Position numbers and translations under genes: made by a program. Source: Mycobacterium sp. URHD0025 (GTDB lineage Bacteria > Actinomycetota > Actinomycetes > Mycobacteriales > Mycobacteriaceae). Taken from it: a stretch of DNA of 64,000 nucleotides. Shown piece after piece: positions 17,127 to 25,830 of the stretch. The notes beneath the pieces are model-generated. The model was not told where the DNA came from. It saw only the letters and a list, made by a program, of their open reading frames with translations, and made no database searches. The stretch's first letter is position 1; each line of letters begins with the position of its first letter. The stretch spans positions 293,668 to 357,667 of the forward strand of contig NZ_AUEQ01000010.1 in NCBI RefSeq assembly GCF_000426065.1, in the 5' to 3' direction.

Positions 17127-17510
17127 ATGGGCGAGGCATATGCGGTCGGAGTCGCCGCTGCGGCGGTCGGTGTCGAGTCCCACGTGCTGCGGCACTGGGA
17201 GGACGTCGGCGTGCTCGTTCCGTCGCGAAGTGCCTCGGGTCACCGGCGCTATGACGACGAGCTGATCGCCCGGGCCCGGCTGGTGCGGTTGTGCCAGCAT
17301 GCCGGCCTGACGTTGGCGGAGATCCGCGATCTGCGGGCCGCTGACCGTGATGACCGAATCGACATGATCAGCGCCACGCTGGAGCGGATCCGGGGGGACA
17401 TATCCCGGCTGCAACGGGCCGCGCAATTCCTCACCCACGTCGTCGCGTGCGTGCATCCGGTGATTTCGGAGTGCCCAGACTGCGCCGGTTTCGCGCAATC
17501 GGCGCGTTAG
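17127..17510 (+). CDS. MerR family regulator with C-terminal cysteine cluster
   Basis: Protein of 127 residues. The winged helix (VGVESHVLRHWEDVGVLVPSRS.SGHRRY) is followed by a dimerisation coil and a tail with C108, C116 and C119 (CVHPVISECPDC), suited to metal or thiol-redox sensing. The spacing is unlike the SoxR iron-sulfur motif. ATG 17127 has AAGGGG at 17112-17117. The divergent metallo-beta-lactamase gene has a MerR-type promoter in the 51-bp gap, so the pair is a self-contained sensor/enzyme unit. The stop overlaps the convergent PrsW gene by 4 bp. Confidence 0.85.
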   Translation: MGEAYAVGVAAAAVGVESHVLRHWEDVGVLVPSRSASGHRRYDDELIARARLVRLCQHAGLTLAEIRDLRAADRDDRIDMISATLERIRGDISRLQRAAQFLTHVVACVHPVISECPDCAGFAQSAR

Positions 17511-18694
17511 CGGACGGGCGCCTGGTAATTGGCCAGCCAATGGAGGATCGGGGCGGCCGAACGGGCGGCGGCCACCGAGTACACCTCTTCCTGCTGCAGC
17601 GCGTACACCTGCGCATCGCCGAACCCGCGGTCGATCCGGTCACGGACGAAGGCCAGCTCGACCACTGCGGCGGCGAACGCCGCGACGGACTTGCCCGCGG
17701 GGCGCCCCCCGGCCACCGCGGCGTGCTTGACCAGGGCGTGGCGGGTCTTCAGCGAGCCGAGCCAGGTGGCCTCGTTGGGCGTGATGAGCCCGGCGGCGAC
17801 CATGCCTGGAAGTTTGGTGGCCACCACCCGCTGCTCGCGGCGGCGGCTGAGGATCGCCACCACGACCATCGTGATGAAGATCGGCACCATCCAGACCGCG
17901 TAGACGACGAAGTAGGTTCCGGCGCCCACCAGCGACGAGCCGTTCCACAAGCCGTGCATGAACACCGCGCCCAGGTAGCCGGCCAGGATGCACAGCGTCT
18001 TGCCGATGCCGCTGCGCCGTTGCAGCGCGAAGTAGACGCCGATCGCGGTCATGGTGGTGAACAGCGGGTGGGCGAACGGCGCCATGATCAGGCGCATCGC
18101 CGCGGTGAGCAGCGATCCGGCCAGCGAATCGGCGCTCGCGATGTACATGATGTCTTCCAGCCAGGCGAAACCGAGCCCGACCAGGCCGGCGTACACCAGG
18201 CAGTCGGTCAACGAGTTGAGCTCGTTGCGGCGGCGCCCGGTCATCATGATCAGCAGGAAAAGGCCCTTGGCGGCCTCCTCGATGAACGGTGCCCGGATCG
18301 CCACCGAGGCGAAACTGTGCGCTGATTCAGCCGAGTCGACGCCTGGTGCCAGCAACGCATCGGTGAACAGGCTCAGCACGAGCGACAGGACGACGGCCAC
18401 CGCCGCGCCCCAGCCGAAGGCCAGCAGCAACAATCGGGGTGGCTCCGGCTCCCAGCGATCCAGCCACAGGTAGGCGAACACGGCGCCGGTCATCACGATG
18501 CTGGACAGCGTGAAGCCGATGATCGCGCCGACCGGGTTGAGTGCCGTGAACAGCAGGATCAACACGCCGATGACGACGCCGCAGGCGATGATCGCGGCCA
18601 GCGGGGCACCGACCTTGCGGACGGGCCTGGGCATCGGAGCGGTGACCGGAAACCACTGCCGATGGGCCGGGCCGGGAGTCGGGTAGTACGCCAC
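17507..18694 (-). CDS. PrsW family intramembrane metalloprotease
   Basis: Polytopic protein of 395 residues with eight or nine predicted helices and the PrsW motifs in order: PFIEEAAKG (EExxK), FAWLEDIMY (FxxxED), FAHPLFTT and the final MHGLWNG (HxxxN). PrsW proteins cleave membrane proteins; in Bacillus the target is an anti-sigma factor. A cytoplasmic tail of about 120 residues follows. GTG 18694 is preferred, since TACGCT (complement 18701-18706) lies exactly 6 nt upstream; GTG 18733 would add 13 residues. No anti-sigma gene is adjacent, so the substrate is unknown. Confidence 0.85.
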   Translation of the reverse strand: MAYYPTPGPAHRQWFPVTAPMPRPVRKVGAPLAAIIACGVVIGVLILLFTALNPVGAIIGFTLSSIVMTGAVFAYLWLDRWEPEPPRLLLLAFGWGAAVAVVLSLVLSLFTDALLAPGVDSAESAHSFASVAIRAPFIEEAAKGLFLLIMMTGRRRNELNSLTDCLVYAGLVGLGFAWLEDIMYIASADSLAGSLLTAAMRLIMAPFAHPLFTTMTAIGVYFALQRRSGIGKTLCILAGYLGAVFMHGLWNGSSLVGAGTYFVVYAVWMVPIFITMVVVAILSRRREQRVVATKLPGMVAAGLITPNEATWLGSLKTRHALVKHAAVAGGRPAGKSVAAFAAAVVELAFVRDRIDRGFGDAQVYALQQEEVYSVAAARSAAPILHWLANYQAPVR

Positions 18695-18785
18695 CTGCCG
18701 AGCGTAGCCGCGGGCCGGTTCGATTCCCGGCACAAATTCGGCCGACGGATCGGCGGGCCCGGGCGTCCGCGCCGAGGGAGGCGGT

Positions 18786-18815
18786 TTGTCCTGCGTGTGC
18801 CTGGTCGAGTACCCT
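18786..18815 (+). promoter_or_regulatory. Probable sigma-A promoter of rpsA
   Basis: TTGTCC (18786-18791), an 18-bp spacer and TACCCT (18810-18815). Transcription would start near 18822, leaving a leader of about 100 nt before rpsA, in keeping with leader-based autoregulation known for S1 genes. No other feature was seen in the 226-bp gap. Confidence 0.6.
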
Positions 18816-18920
18816 CGTTACGTATCTGTGTGCACAGTTTTTCTGCCCACGGATGAGCACCACCGCAATACCGCAATATAACTGTCCCTACGAGTAAACC
18901 TGTCCGGAGCAACCCACCAC

Positions 18921-20360
18921 ATGCCAAGTCCCTCCATCACCTCGCCGCAAGTAGCCATCAACGACATTGGCTCGGCTGAGGACTTTCTCGCCGCGATCGA
19001 CAAGACCATCAAGTACTTCAACGATGGCGACATCGTCGAAGGGACCATCGTCAAGGTGGACCGCGATGAGGTTCTGCTCGACATCGGCTACAAGACCGAA
19101 GGTGTCATTCCTTCTCGCGAACTCTCCATCAAGCACGACGTCGACCCCAACGAGGTCGTTTCCGTGGGCGATGAGGTCGAGGCCCTCGTTCTCACCAAGG
19201 AGGACAAAGAAGGCCGCCTGATCCTGTCCAAGAAGCGCGCTCAGTACGAGCGTGCCTGGGGCACCATCGAGGAACTCAAGGAAAAGGACGAGGCCGTCAA
19301 GGGCACCGTCATCGAGGTCGTCAAGGGCGGCCTGATCCTCGACATCGGCCTGCGCGGCTTCCTGCCCGCATCGCTGGTCGAGATGCGTCGTGTCCGCGAT
19401 CTGCAGCCGTACATCGGCAAGGAGATTGAGGCCAAGATCATCGAGCTGGACAAGAACCGCAACAACGTGGTGCTGAGCCGTCGCGCCTGGCTGGAGCAGA
19501 CCCAGTCCGAGGTGCGCAGCGAGTTCCTCAACCAGCTGCAGAAGGGCGCCATCCGCAAGGGTGTCGTCTCCTCGATCGTCAACTTCGGCGCCTTCGTCGA
19601 TCTCGGCGGGGTCGACGGCCTGGTCCACGTGTCCGAGCTGTCCTGGAAGCACATCGATCACCCGTCCGAGGTGGTTCAGGTGGGCGACGAGGTCACCGTC
19701 GAGGTGCTCGACGTCGACATGGATCGCGAGCGGGTTTCGCTGTCGCTCAAGGCGACTCAGGAAGATCCGTGGCGCCACTTCGCCCGTACCCACGCGATCG
19801 GCCAGATCGTGCCGGGCAAGGTCACCAAGCTGGTGCCGTTCGGTGCGTTCGTCCGCGTCGAAGAGGGCATCGAGGGCCTGGTGCACATCTCGGAGCTGTC
19901 CGAGCGTCACGTCGAGGTCCCGGACCAGGTGGTCACCGTCGGCGACGACGCGATGGTCAAGGTCATCGACATCGACCTGGAGCGTCGCCGGATCTCGCTG
20001 AGCCTCAAGCAGGCCAACGAGGACTACACCGAGGAGTTCGACCCGTCGAAGTACGGCATGGCCGACAGCTACGACGAGCAGGGCAACTACATCTTCCCCG
20101 AGGGCTTCGACGCCGAGACCAACGAATGGCTCGAAGGCTTCGACAAGCAGCGGGAGGAGTGGGAGGCCCGCTACGCCGAGGCCGAGCGCCGGCACAAGAT
20201 GCACACCACGCAGATGGAGAAGTTCGCCGCTGCGGAGGCCGAGGAGGCCGCGCGTCCGGTGTCCAACGGGTCCTCGCGGTCGGAGGAGTCCACTGGTGGC
20301 ACGCTGGCCAGCGACGCACAGCTGGCCGCTCTGCGCGAGAAGCTCGCAGGCAACGCCTAA
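18921..20360 (+). CDS. rpsA: 30S ribosomal protein S1
   Basis: 479 residues with four S1 OB-fold repeats (starting near residues 35, 120, 208 and 293; e.g. GTIVKVDRDEVLLDIGYKTEG, GVVSSIVNFGAFVDLGGVDGLVHVSELSW, GKVTKLVPFGAFVRVEEGIEGLVHISELS). A charged tail of about 100 residues follows, typical of actinobacterial S1, which has four rather than six repeats. It binds mRNA at the 30S platform. Directly followed by a strong hairpin and coaE. Confidence 0.97.
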   Translation: MPSPSITSPQVAINDIGSAEDFLAAIDKTIKYFNDGDIVEGTIVKVDRDEVLLDIGYKTEGVIPSRELSIKHDVDPNEVVSVGDEVEALVLTKEDKEGRLILSKKRAQYERAWGTIEELKEKDEAVKGTVIEVVKGGLILDIGLRGFLPASLVEMRRVRDLQPYIGKEIEAKIIELDKNRNNVVLSRRAWLEQTQSEVRSEFLNQLQKGAIRKGVVSSIVNFGAFVDLGGVDGLVHVSELSWKHIDHPSEVVQVGDEVTVEVLDVDMDRERVSLSLKATQEDPWRHFARTHAIGQIVPGKVTKLVPFGAFVRVEEGIEGLVHISELSERHVEVPDQVVTVGDDAMVKVIDIDLERRRISLSLKQANEDYTEEFDPSKYGMADSYDEQGNYIFPEGFDAETNEWLEGFDKQREEWEARYAEAERRHKMHTTQMEKFAAAEAEEAARPVSNGSSRSEESTGGTLASDAQLAALREKLAGNA

Positions 20361-20371
20361 GAAGTAACACA

Positions 20372-20406
20372 ACGAACGCCCCGGCCCATTGGGTCGGGGC
20401 GTTCGT
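20372..20406 (+). terminator. Hairpin terminator after rpsA
   Basis: Arms of 16 bp (20372-20387 and 20391-20406, core ACGAACGCCCCGG) close a 3-nt loop with one G-U pair. There is no U-tract, as is common for mycobacterial terminators. It ends 29 bp before the coaE start. Confidence 0.75.
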
Positions 20407-20435
20407 CGTTGCGGGGGCCTGACAGACTGTTGGGC

Positions 20436-21599
20436 GTGCTTCGCATCGGGTTAACCGGCGGTATCGGCGCCGGAAAGTCAACAGTGTCGGCCACATTCAG
20501 CGATCTCGGCGGCATCATCGTCGACGGTGACGTCATCGCCCGTGAGGTGGTCGAACCCGGAACCGAGGGGCTGGCCAAGCTGGTCGAGGCGTTCGGCGAC
20601 GGGATCCTGCTGCCCGAAGGTGCGTTGAACCGTCCGGCGCTGGCCGCGGTCGCCTTCAGCGATGACGAGAAGCGCGCCACCTTGAACGGCATCGTGCATC
20701 CGCTGGTGGCGCACCGCCGGTCGGAGCTGATCGCCGCGGCTCATCAAGACGCCGTGATCGTCGAGGACATCCCGCTGCTGGTGGAATCCCAGATGGCGCC
20801 GATGTTCCCGTTGGTCATCATCGTCAACGCCGACCCGGAATTGCGCGTCAAGCGACTCATCGAATACCGCGGCTTCACCGAGGCGGACGCCCGGGCCCGC
20901 ATCGCCGCACAGGCCACCGAGGAGCAGCGTCGCGCCGTGGCCGATGTGTGGCTGGACAACTCGGGCAGCCCCGGCGCCGTCGTCGAACAGGCCCGCGCAC
21001 TGTGGCACGAGCGGATCCTGCCGTTCGCGCACAATCTCAACATCCGGCAGCCGGCGCACCGTGACCCTGTCGTGGTGGCCTACGACCCGACCTGGCCGGA
21101 CCAGGCCCGGCGGATCGTGGCCCGGCTGAACACCGCATGCGGACACCGCGCCGTGCGCATCGACCACATCGGTTCAACCGCTGTTCCGGGGATGGATGCC
21201 AAAGACGTCATCGATGTGCAGGTGACGGTGGAGTCATTGGCCGTCGCCGACGAGCTCGCCGAGGCACTGTTGACGGCAGGCTATCCCGTGGTGCCGGACA
21301 TCACGGCCGATACCCCGCACGATGACGATCCCACGGTGTGGCGCAAGCGTTTCCACGCGTCGGCGGATCCGGGTCGGCCCACCAACGTGCACATCCGCGT
21401 GAACGGCTGGCCCAATCAGCGTTTCGCTCTGATGTTCGTCGACTGGCTGCGGGCCAACCCGGGGGTGCGGGCCGATTACCTGGCGGCCAAGCGTGCCGCA
21501 CTGGCCACACCCGACTACGCGGTGGCCAAAGAACCGTGGTTCCTGGACGCCTACCGGCGCGCCTGGGAGTGGGCTGATGCGACCGGATGGAAGCCGTAA
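20436..21599 (+). CDS. coaE: Dephospho-CoA kinase fused to GrpB/UPF0157 domain
   Basis: 387 residues. The N-terminal 200 are CoaE, the last step of CoA synthesis: P-loop GLTGGIGAGKSTVS at residues 4-17, VDGDVIAREVV, and the lid ending EEQRRAVADVWLDNSG. Residues 205-387 are a GrpB-like nucleotidyltransferase-fold domain (YDPTWPDQARRIVARL, IDHIGSTAVPGMDAKDVIDVQV). The fusion also occurs in M. tuberculosis CoaE, where the C-terminal part has been linked to folding and activity. GTG 20436 (MLRIGLTG) follows a CAGACT -10-like box 7 nt upstream. Confidence 0.95.
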   Translation: MLRIGLTGGIGAGKSTVSATFSDLGGIIVDGDVIAREVVEPGTEGLAKLVEAFGDGILLPEGALNRPALAAVAFSDDEKRATLNGIVHPLVAHRRSELIAAAHQDAVIVEDIPLLVESQMAPMFPLVIIVNADPELRVKRLIEYRGFTEADARARIAAQATEEQRRAVADVWLDNSGSPGAVVEQARALWHERILPFAHNLNIRQPAHRDPVVVAYDPTWPDQARRIVARLNTACGHRAVRIDHIGSTAVPGMDAKDVIDVQVTVESLAVADELAEALLTAGYPVVPDITADTPHDDDPTVWRKRFHASADPGRPTNVHIRVNGWPNQRFALMFVDWLRANPGVRADYLAAKRAALATPDYAVAKEPWFLDAYRRAWEWADATGWKP

Positions 21600-21675
21600 C
21601 GCATTGAGCTACAGCAGTTTTCGTGTCCATATGCGTGGCGGTCACGGGTCTGGGTCCTTGAACAGCTTCGTGCGG

Positions 21676-21681
21676 TAGCGT
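21676..21681 (+). promoter_or_regulatory. Probable -10 of the GntR gene
   Basis: TAGCGT fits TAnnnT. A start near 21688 leaves a short leader containing the GGGGG Shine-Dalgarno just before ATG 21706. Confidence 0.45.
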
Positions 21682-21705
21682 TTGGTGCGTCCGAAGGGGG
21701 GACGC

Positions 21706-22440
21706 ATGCCAACAGCCAAGCCGACATTGGTTCCGGTCCGCCAGATCGCCGCCCACGAACTGGTGGTCGACCAGATGCGGCGGGCCTTGGAACTCGGGCA
21801 GTTCCGGCCCGGCGACCGGCTACCCACCGAGCGCGAGCTGTCCGACATGCTCAATGTCTCCCGGACCACCGTGCGCGCCGCCGTCGCGGTGCTGGAACGG
21901 GAGGGATTGATCACGGTGCGCCGCGGTCGTGGCGGCGGGTTCACCGTGCAGGCACCGCAGTACGATCCGGCCGAAATGCGCCGGGAGTTGCGTCGCAACA
22001 AGCGGGAGATCCGCGACGCCTTCGACTACCGAACGATCGTCGAAACGGGCGCGACCCGGCTGGCGGCCGAACGCCGCCGCGCCACCGACGTGACCGAACT
22101 GCGTAAGTTGCTCAGAGGCATGGAGTCCGCCCTGCAGACCGGGATGAACGAGCAGTCGGCGCGCCACACCACAGACTTTCAGACCCTCGACTCGGCGTTT
22201 CACCTCGGCATCGCGCAGGCTGCACAGAATGACCGGCTGCTGGAGGCGGTCGCCGACGCCCGCCGGCGGATGTGGCTACCGGTAGGGGCGATGTTCGGGC
22301 GCCTGGAGCCCAACGCCAACGATTACCACGAGTCGATCCTCGAAGCGATCGAGAACCGTGATCCGGAGCTGGCCGCCGCGCAGATGACCGCTCACATCAA
22401 CGACACCCGCCACACGGTGGAGTCCTGGCTGAAACGCTGA
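21706..22440 (+). CDS. FadR-subfamily GntR transcriptional regulator
   Basis: Protein of 244 residues. The winged helix is RQIAAHELVVDQMRRALELGQFRPGDRLPTERELSDMLNVSRTTVRAAVAVLEREGLI, followed by an FCD effector domain (DFQTLDSAFHLGIAQAAQNDRL, HESILEAIENRD). The His and Asp residues of FCD domains usually bind a metal plus an organic acid. ATG 21706 has a GGGGG ribosome site 5 nt upstream. It stands alone between coaE and a convergent operon, so its target is not indicated by context. Confidence 0.88.
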   Translation: MPTAKPTLVPVRQIAAHELVVDQMRRALELGQFRPGDRLPTERELSDMLNVSRTTVRAAVAVLEREGLITVRRGRGGGFTVQAPQYDPAEMRRELRRNKREIRDAFDYRTIVETGATRLAAERRRATDVTELRKLLRGMESALQTGMNEQSARHTTDFQTLDSAFHLGIAQAAQNDRLLEAVADARRRMWLPVGAMFGRLEPNANDYHESILEAIENRDPELAAAQMTAHINDTRHTVESWLKR

Positions 22441-22442
22441 CG

Positions 22443-23027
22443 CTAGGCGGCCGGTGGCTCGGGTTCCGCTGCCGGCGGAACAGCGGGATCGACCGGCGGC
22501 AGCGCGGCGTCGGTTCCGGTCGGCGCCGTGTCGACGGCATTGCCCGGCACCGGCGCGCTCAGCGGCGCGCCACAGGGCAGGCTGCCGTAGTTCGGGTCAT
22601 CCTTGGGCCGGGTCAGCCGCGGGCCGACGAAGGTGTCGGCCTGGGCGGTCACCTGGTCGTCGACCAGGATCTCGCAGTGCAGGTTCGCCGAGTACGGCCA
22701 GTCGATACGTACCGTCATGCCCGCGGTCTGCGGGTTCGACACCACGCCGGTCGCTTCGAAGATCCGGCCCGGCAGCATCGATGGGTCGGCGGTGTTGATG
22801 TTGTCGTCGTCGATCTTGTAGGCGATGGTCGCGTTGCGCGACACCCCGTCGATCCGGGCGCGGTAGGTGACGTTGTGGAGTTGCTGGCCGGGCAACGGCT
22901 CGACCTGAGGCGGGGCCTCCGGATCAGCCTGTGCCGGAATGGGAATCAACAGCGCGCCGGTGAGCAGTCCTGCCACCGCGGGGAGGGCTCCCCACACGTA
23001 CTTAGCTGAACTCATGAATCCCGACAT
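22443..23027 (-). CDS. Secreted protein with signal peptide and Pro-rich tail
   Basis: Protein of 194 residues. A Sec signal peptide ([26 protein letters not shown]) is cut near AQA-DP. The exported domain has a beta-rich look ([36 protein letters not shown]) with two Cys, then an Ala/Pro tail. It resembles mycobacterial MmpS-like or secreted hypotheticals, but I cannot assign it. ATG 23027 overlaps the stop of the DUF402 gene (TAATG) and has GAGG 6 nt upstream; ATG 23015 is an alternative. The overlap implies coupling. Confidence 0.75.
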   Translation of the reverse strand: MSGFMSSAKYVWGALPAVAGLLTGALLIPIPAQADPEAPPQVEPLPGQQLHNVTYRARIDGVSRNATIAYKIDDDNINTADPSMLPGRIFEATGVVSNPQTAGMTVRIDWPYSANLHCEILVDDQVTAQADTFVGPRLTRPKDDPNYGSLPCGAPLSAPVPGNAVDTAPTGTDAALPPVDPAVPPAAEPEPPAA

Positions 23028-23533
23028 TACGCGCCTCGCCACGTGAGGGCCATTCCGTTGCCAGACAGCCAGTGATCGAGCTCATAGCCGCAGCTCGCCA
23101 GGCCCTCGATCGCGGTCGCCGCGGTTTGCACCGCCTGCTCGCCGACCTCTGGACTGAGCAGGCCGTGCCGCACGGCGGTGAGCAGCTCGTCGACATCGCA
23201 CAGTTCGACGCCGCGACCGCTGCGGATCACCAGATCCAGGTAATGGTCCTCGGAATGCCAGGCGGTCGGTCCGGCGGTGTAGTGGCCGATGTCGAGGTAG
23301 AAGTCCTGGTCGCGCTCGTGGCCGGGGTTGAAATGGAACACGCTGGCTCGCAGCCCGAGAGAGGGGAGCAGCCACGATTCGAGGTAGTGGAATTGGGCCC
23401 GGCCGGGCGTCGGCCGGGCCATGTACAGGCCCCAGGGTTCGACGGTGTAGACGTCAACCGCCCGCACGATGCCTTTTGGGTCGGTGTTCGTGCGGGCGAC
23501 CAGGTCGAATGTCTCGTGTTTGGGCGGGTGGAT
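23027..23533 (-). CDS. DUF402 family protein, probable AUC start (Rv1632c-like)
   Basis: Protein of 168 residues with the DUF402 core: [60 protein letters not shown] and CDVDEL. The family includes metal-dependent nucleotide phosphohydrolases such as FomD. No ATG, GTG or TTG exists at the expected N-terminus. The frame there reads ATC-CAC-CCG-CCC-AAA, and a perfect leaderless -10 lies 6 nt before the ATC, so initiation at AUC is inferred. The alternative is GTG 23596, which would add 21 residues and run across the -10. Divergent from uvrB and coupled to the secreted protein. Confidence 0.75.
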   Translation of the reverse strand: MHPPKHETFDLVARTNTDPKGIVRAVDVYTVEPWGLYMARPTPGRAQFHYLESWLLPSLGLRASVFHFNPGHERDQDFYLDIGHYTAGPTAWHSEDHYLDLVIRSGRGVELCDVDELLTAVRHGLLSPEVGEQAVQTAATAIEGLASCGYELDHWLSGNGMALTWRGA

Positions 23534-23539
23534 GGGGCA

Positions 23540-23545
23540 AGCGTA
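23540..23545 (-). promoter_or_regulatory. Leaderless -10 before an ATC codon (DUF402)
   Basis: On the minus strand this reads TACGCT, then TGCCCC, then ATC. The 6-nt spacing puts the transcript start on the A of AUC. Confidence 0.6.
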
Positions 23546-23601
23546 ACGCGGGGAGGGGGCCGCGGAAACAGCACCGACCGGAAGTTGTCGGTGCACAGTT
23601 C

Positions 23602-23607
23602 TACGCT
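23602..23607 (+). promoter_or_regulatory. Leaderless -10 of uvrB
   Basis: TACGCT lies 7 nt before ATG 23615. The same hexamer serves the divergent DUF402 gene 57 bp away on the other strand. Confidence 0.6.
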
Positions 23608-23614
23608 GGTGAGC

Positions 23615-25786
23615 ATGGCCTTCGCGACCGAACATCCCGTGCTCGCGCATTCGGAGTACCGACCAGCTGCCGACGCCGTCGACGGTCTGGTCCGGACCGG
23701 TGCCCGGTTCGAGGTGGTCAGTGAGTACGACCCTGCCGGGGACCAGCCGGCGGCCATCGACGAACTGGAGCGCCGGATCAAGGCGGGCGAGCGCGATGTC
23801 GTGCTGCTCGGCGCCACCGGCACCGGCAAGTCGGCCACCACCGCGTGGCTGATCGAGCGGCTGCAGCGGCCCACCCTGGTGATGGCGCCGAACAAGACGC
23901 TGGCCGCCCAGCTCGCCAATGAGTTGCGGGAGATGTTGCCGCACAACGCTGTCGAGTACTTCGTCTCGTACTACGACTACTACCAGCCCGAGGCGTACAT
24001 CGCCCAGACCGACACCTACATCGAGAAGGACAGCTCGATCAACGACGACGTCGAGCGGTTGCGGCACTCGGCGACCTCGAGCCTGCTGTCCCGTCGCGAT
24101 GTGGTCGTGGTGGCCTCGGTGTCGTGCATCTACGGCCTGGGCACCCCGCAGTCTTACCTCGACCGCTCTGTGGAGCTGGAGGTCGGTTCGGAGGTGCCAC
24201 GCGACGGGCTGCTGCGGCTGTTGGTGGACGTTCAGTACAACCGCAACGACATGGCGTTCACCCGCGGCACGTTCCGGGTGCGCGGTGACACCGTCGAGAT
24301 CATCCCGTCCTACGAGGAGCTCGCCGTGCGCATCGAGTTCTTCGGCGACGAGGTGGAGGCGCTGTACTACCTGCACCCACTGACCGGCGACATCGTCCGG
24401 CAGGTCGACTCGCTGCGGATCTTCCCGGCCACCCACTACGTGGCCGGACCGGAACGGATGGCCCATGCGATCTCCACCATCGAGGCCGAGCTGGAGGCTC
24501 GGCTGGCCGAGCTGGAGGGGCAGGGCAAGCTGCTGGAGGCCCAGCGGCTGCGGATGCGCACCAACTATGACGTCGAGATGATGAAGCAGGTCGGGTTCTG
24601 CTCGGGCATCGAGAACTACTCGCGCCACATCGACGGCCGGCCCGCCGGGTCGGCACCCGCGACCCTGCTGGATTACTTTCCCGAGGACTTCCTGCTCGTC
24701 ATCGACGAATCCCACGTCACTGTGCCCCAGATCGGGGGCATGTACGAGGGGGACATGTCGCGCAAGCGCAACCTGGTGGATTTCGGTTTCCGGCTGCCTT
24801 CGGCGGTCGACAACCGGCCCCTGACGTGGGAGGAATTCGCCGACCGGATCGGGCAGACGGTCTATTTGTCGGCGACCCCGGGCGCCTACGAGATCAGCCA
24901 GGCCGGCGGCGAGTTCGTCGAACAGGTGATCCGCCCGACCGGCCTGGTCGACCCGAAGGTGGTGGTGAAGCCGACGAAGGGCCAGATCGACGACCTGATC
25001 GGGGAGATCCGCACCCGCACGGAGCGCGACGAACGCGTGTTGGTGACGACGCTGACCAAGAAGATGGCCGAGGACCTCACCGACTACCTGCTGGAGCTCG
25101 GCATCAAGGTCCGGTATCTGCATTCAGAGGTCGACACGCTGCGACGCGTCGAGTTGCTGCGGCAGTTGCGGCTCGGCGAGTACGACGTGTTGGTCGGCAT
25201 CAATCTGCTCCGTGAGGGCCTCGACCTTCCGGAGGTGTCGCTGGTGGCGATTCTCGATGCCGACAAGGAGGGCTTCCTGCGCTCGACGCGCAGCCTGATC
25301 CAGACCATCGGTCGCGCGGCGCGCAACGTGTCCGGCGAAGTGCACATGTACGCCGACAAGATCACCGACTCGATGCGGGAGGCGATCGACGAGACCGAGC
25401 GTCGCCGCGCCAAGCAGGTCGCCTACAACGAGGCCAAGGGCATCGACCCACAGCCGCTGCGCAAGAAGATCGCCGACATCCTCGACCAGGTGTACCGCGA
25501 GGCTGACGATACCGAGTCGGTCGAGATCGGAGGCTCGGGGCGCAACGCCTCGCGTGGCCGGCGCGCCCAGGGCGAGCCGGGACGTTCGGTCAGTGCCGGG
25601 ATCGTGGAGGGCCGGGACACCTCCAACATGCCGCGTGCCGAATTGGCTGATCTGATCAAGGATCTGACCGAGCAGATGATGACGGCTGCCCGGGATCTGC
25701 AGTTCGAGTTGGCGGCACGGATCCGCGACGAGATCCAGGACCTGAAGAAGGAACTCCGGGGAATGGACGCGGCCGGACTGAAGTAG
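23615..25786 (+). CDS. uvrB: Excinuclease ABC subunit B
   Basis: 723 residues; damage verification subunit of nucleotide excision repair. Seen: Walker [14 protein letters not shown], the beta-hairpin [11 protein letters not shown] that clamps DNA, DESHVT (motif II), SATPG, the helicase motifs [10 protein letters not shown] and [22 protein letters not shown], and the C-terminal UVR domain ([32 protein letters not shown]) that contacts UvrC. The ATG at 23615 follows a leaderless -10. Confidence 0.97.
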   Translation: MAFATEHPVLAHSEYRPAADAVDGLVRTGARFEVVSEYDPAGDQPAAIDELERRIKAGERDVVLLGATGTGKSATTAWLIERLQRPTLVMAPNKTLAAQLANELREMLPHNAVEYFVSYYDYYQPEAYIAQTDTYIEKDSSINDDVERLRHSATSSLLSRRDVVVVASVSCIYGLGTPQSYLDRSVELEVGSEVPRDGLLRLLVDVQYNRNDMAFTRGTFRVRGDTVEIIPSYEELAVRIEFFGDEVEALYYLHPLTGDIVRQVDSLRIFPATHYVAGPERMAHAISTIEAELEARLAELEGQGKLLEAQRLRMRTNYDVEMMKQVGFCSGIENYSRHIDGRPAGSAPATLLDYFPEDFLLVIDESHVTVPQIGGMYEGDMSRKRNLVDFGFRLPSAVDNRPLTWEEFADRIGQTVYLSATPGAYEISQAGGEFVEQVIRPTGLVDPKVVVKPTKGQIDDLIGEIRTRTERDERVLVTTLTKKMAEDLTDYLLELGIKVRYLHSEVDTLRRVELLRQLRLGEYDVLVGINLLREGLDLPEVSLVAILDADKEGFLRSTRSLIQTIGRAARNVSGEVHMYADKITDSMREAIDETERRRAKQVAYNEAKGIDPQPLRKKIADILDQVYREADDTESVEIGGSGRNASRGRRAQGEPGRSVSAGIVEGRDTSNMPRAELADLIKDLTEQMMTAARDLQFELAARIRDEIQDLKKELRGMDAAGLK

Positions 25787-25817
25787 CCGAAGTTGGCCTC
25801 AACTGTGGTTCAGCTTC

Positions 25818-25823
25818 TAGCGT
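25818..25823 (+). promoter_or_regulatory. Leaderless -10 of the MFS gene
   Basis: TAGCGT lies 7 nt before GTG 25831, and no Shine-Dalgarno is present, so the efflux gene has its own promoter after uvrB. Confidence 0.55.
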
Positions 25824-25830
25824 CATCGGT

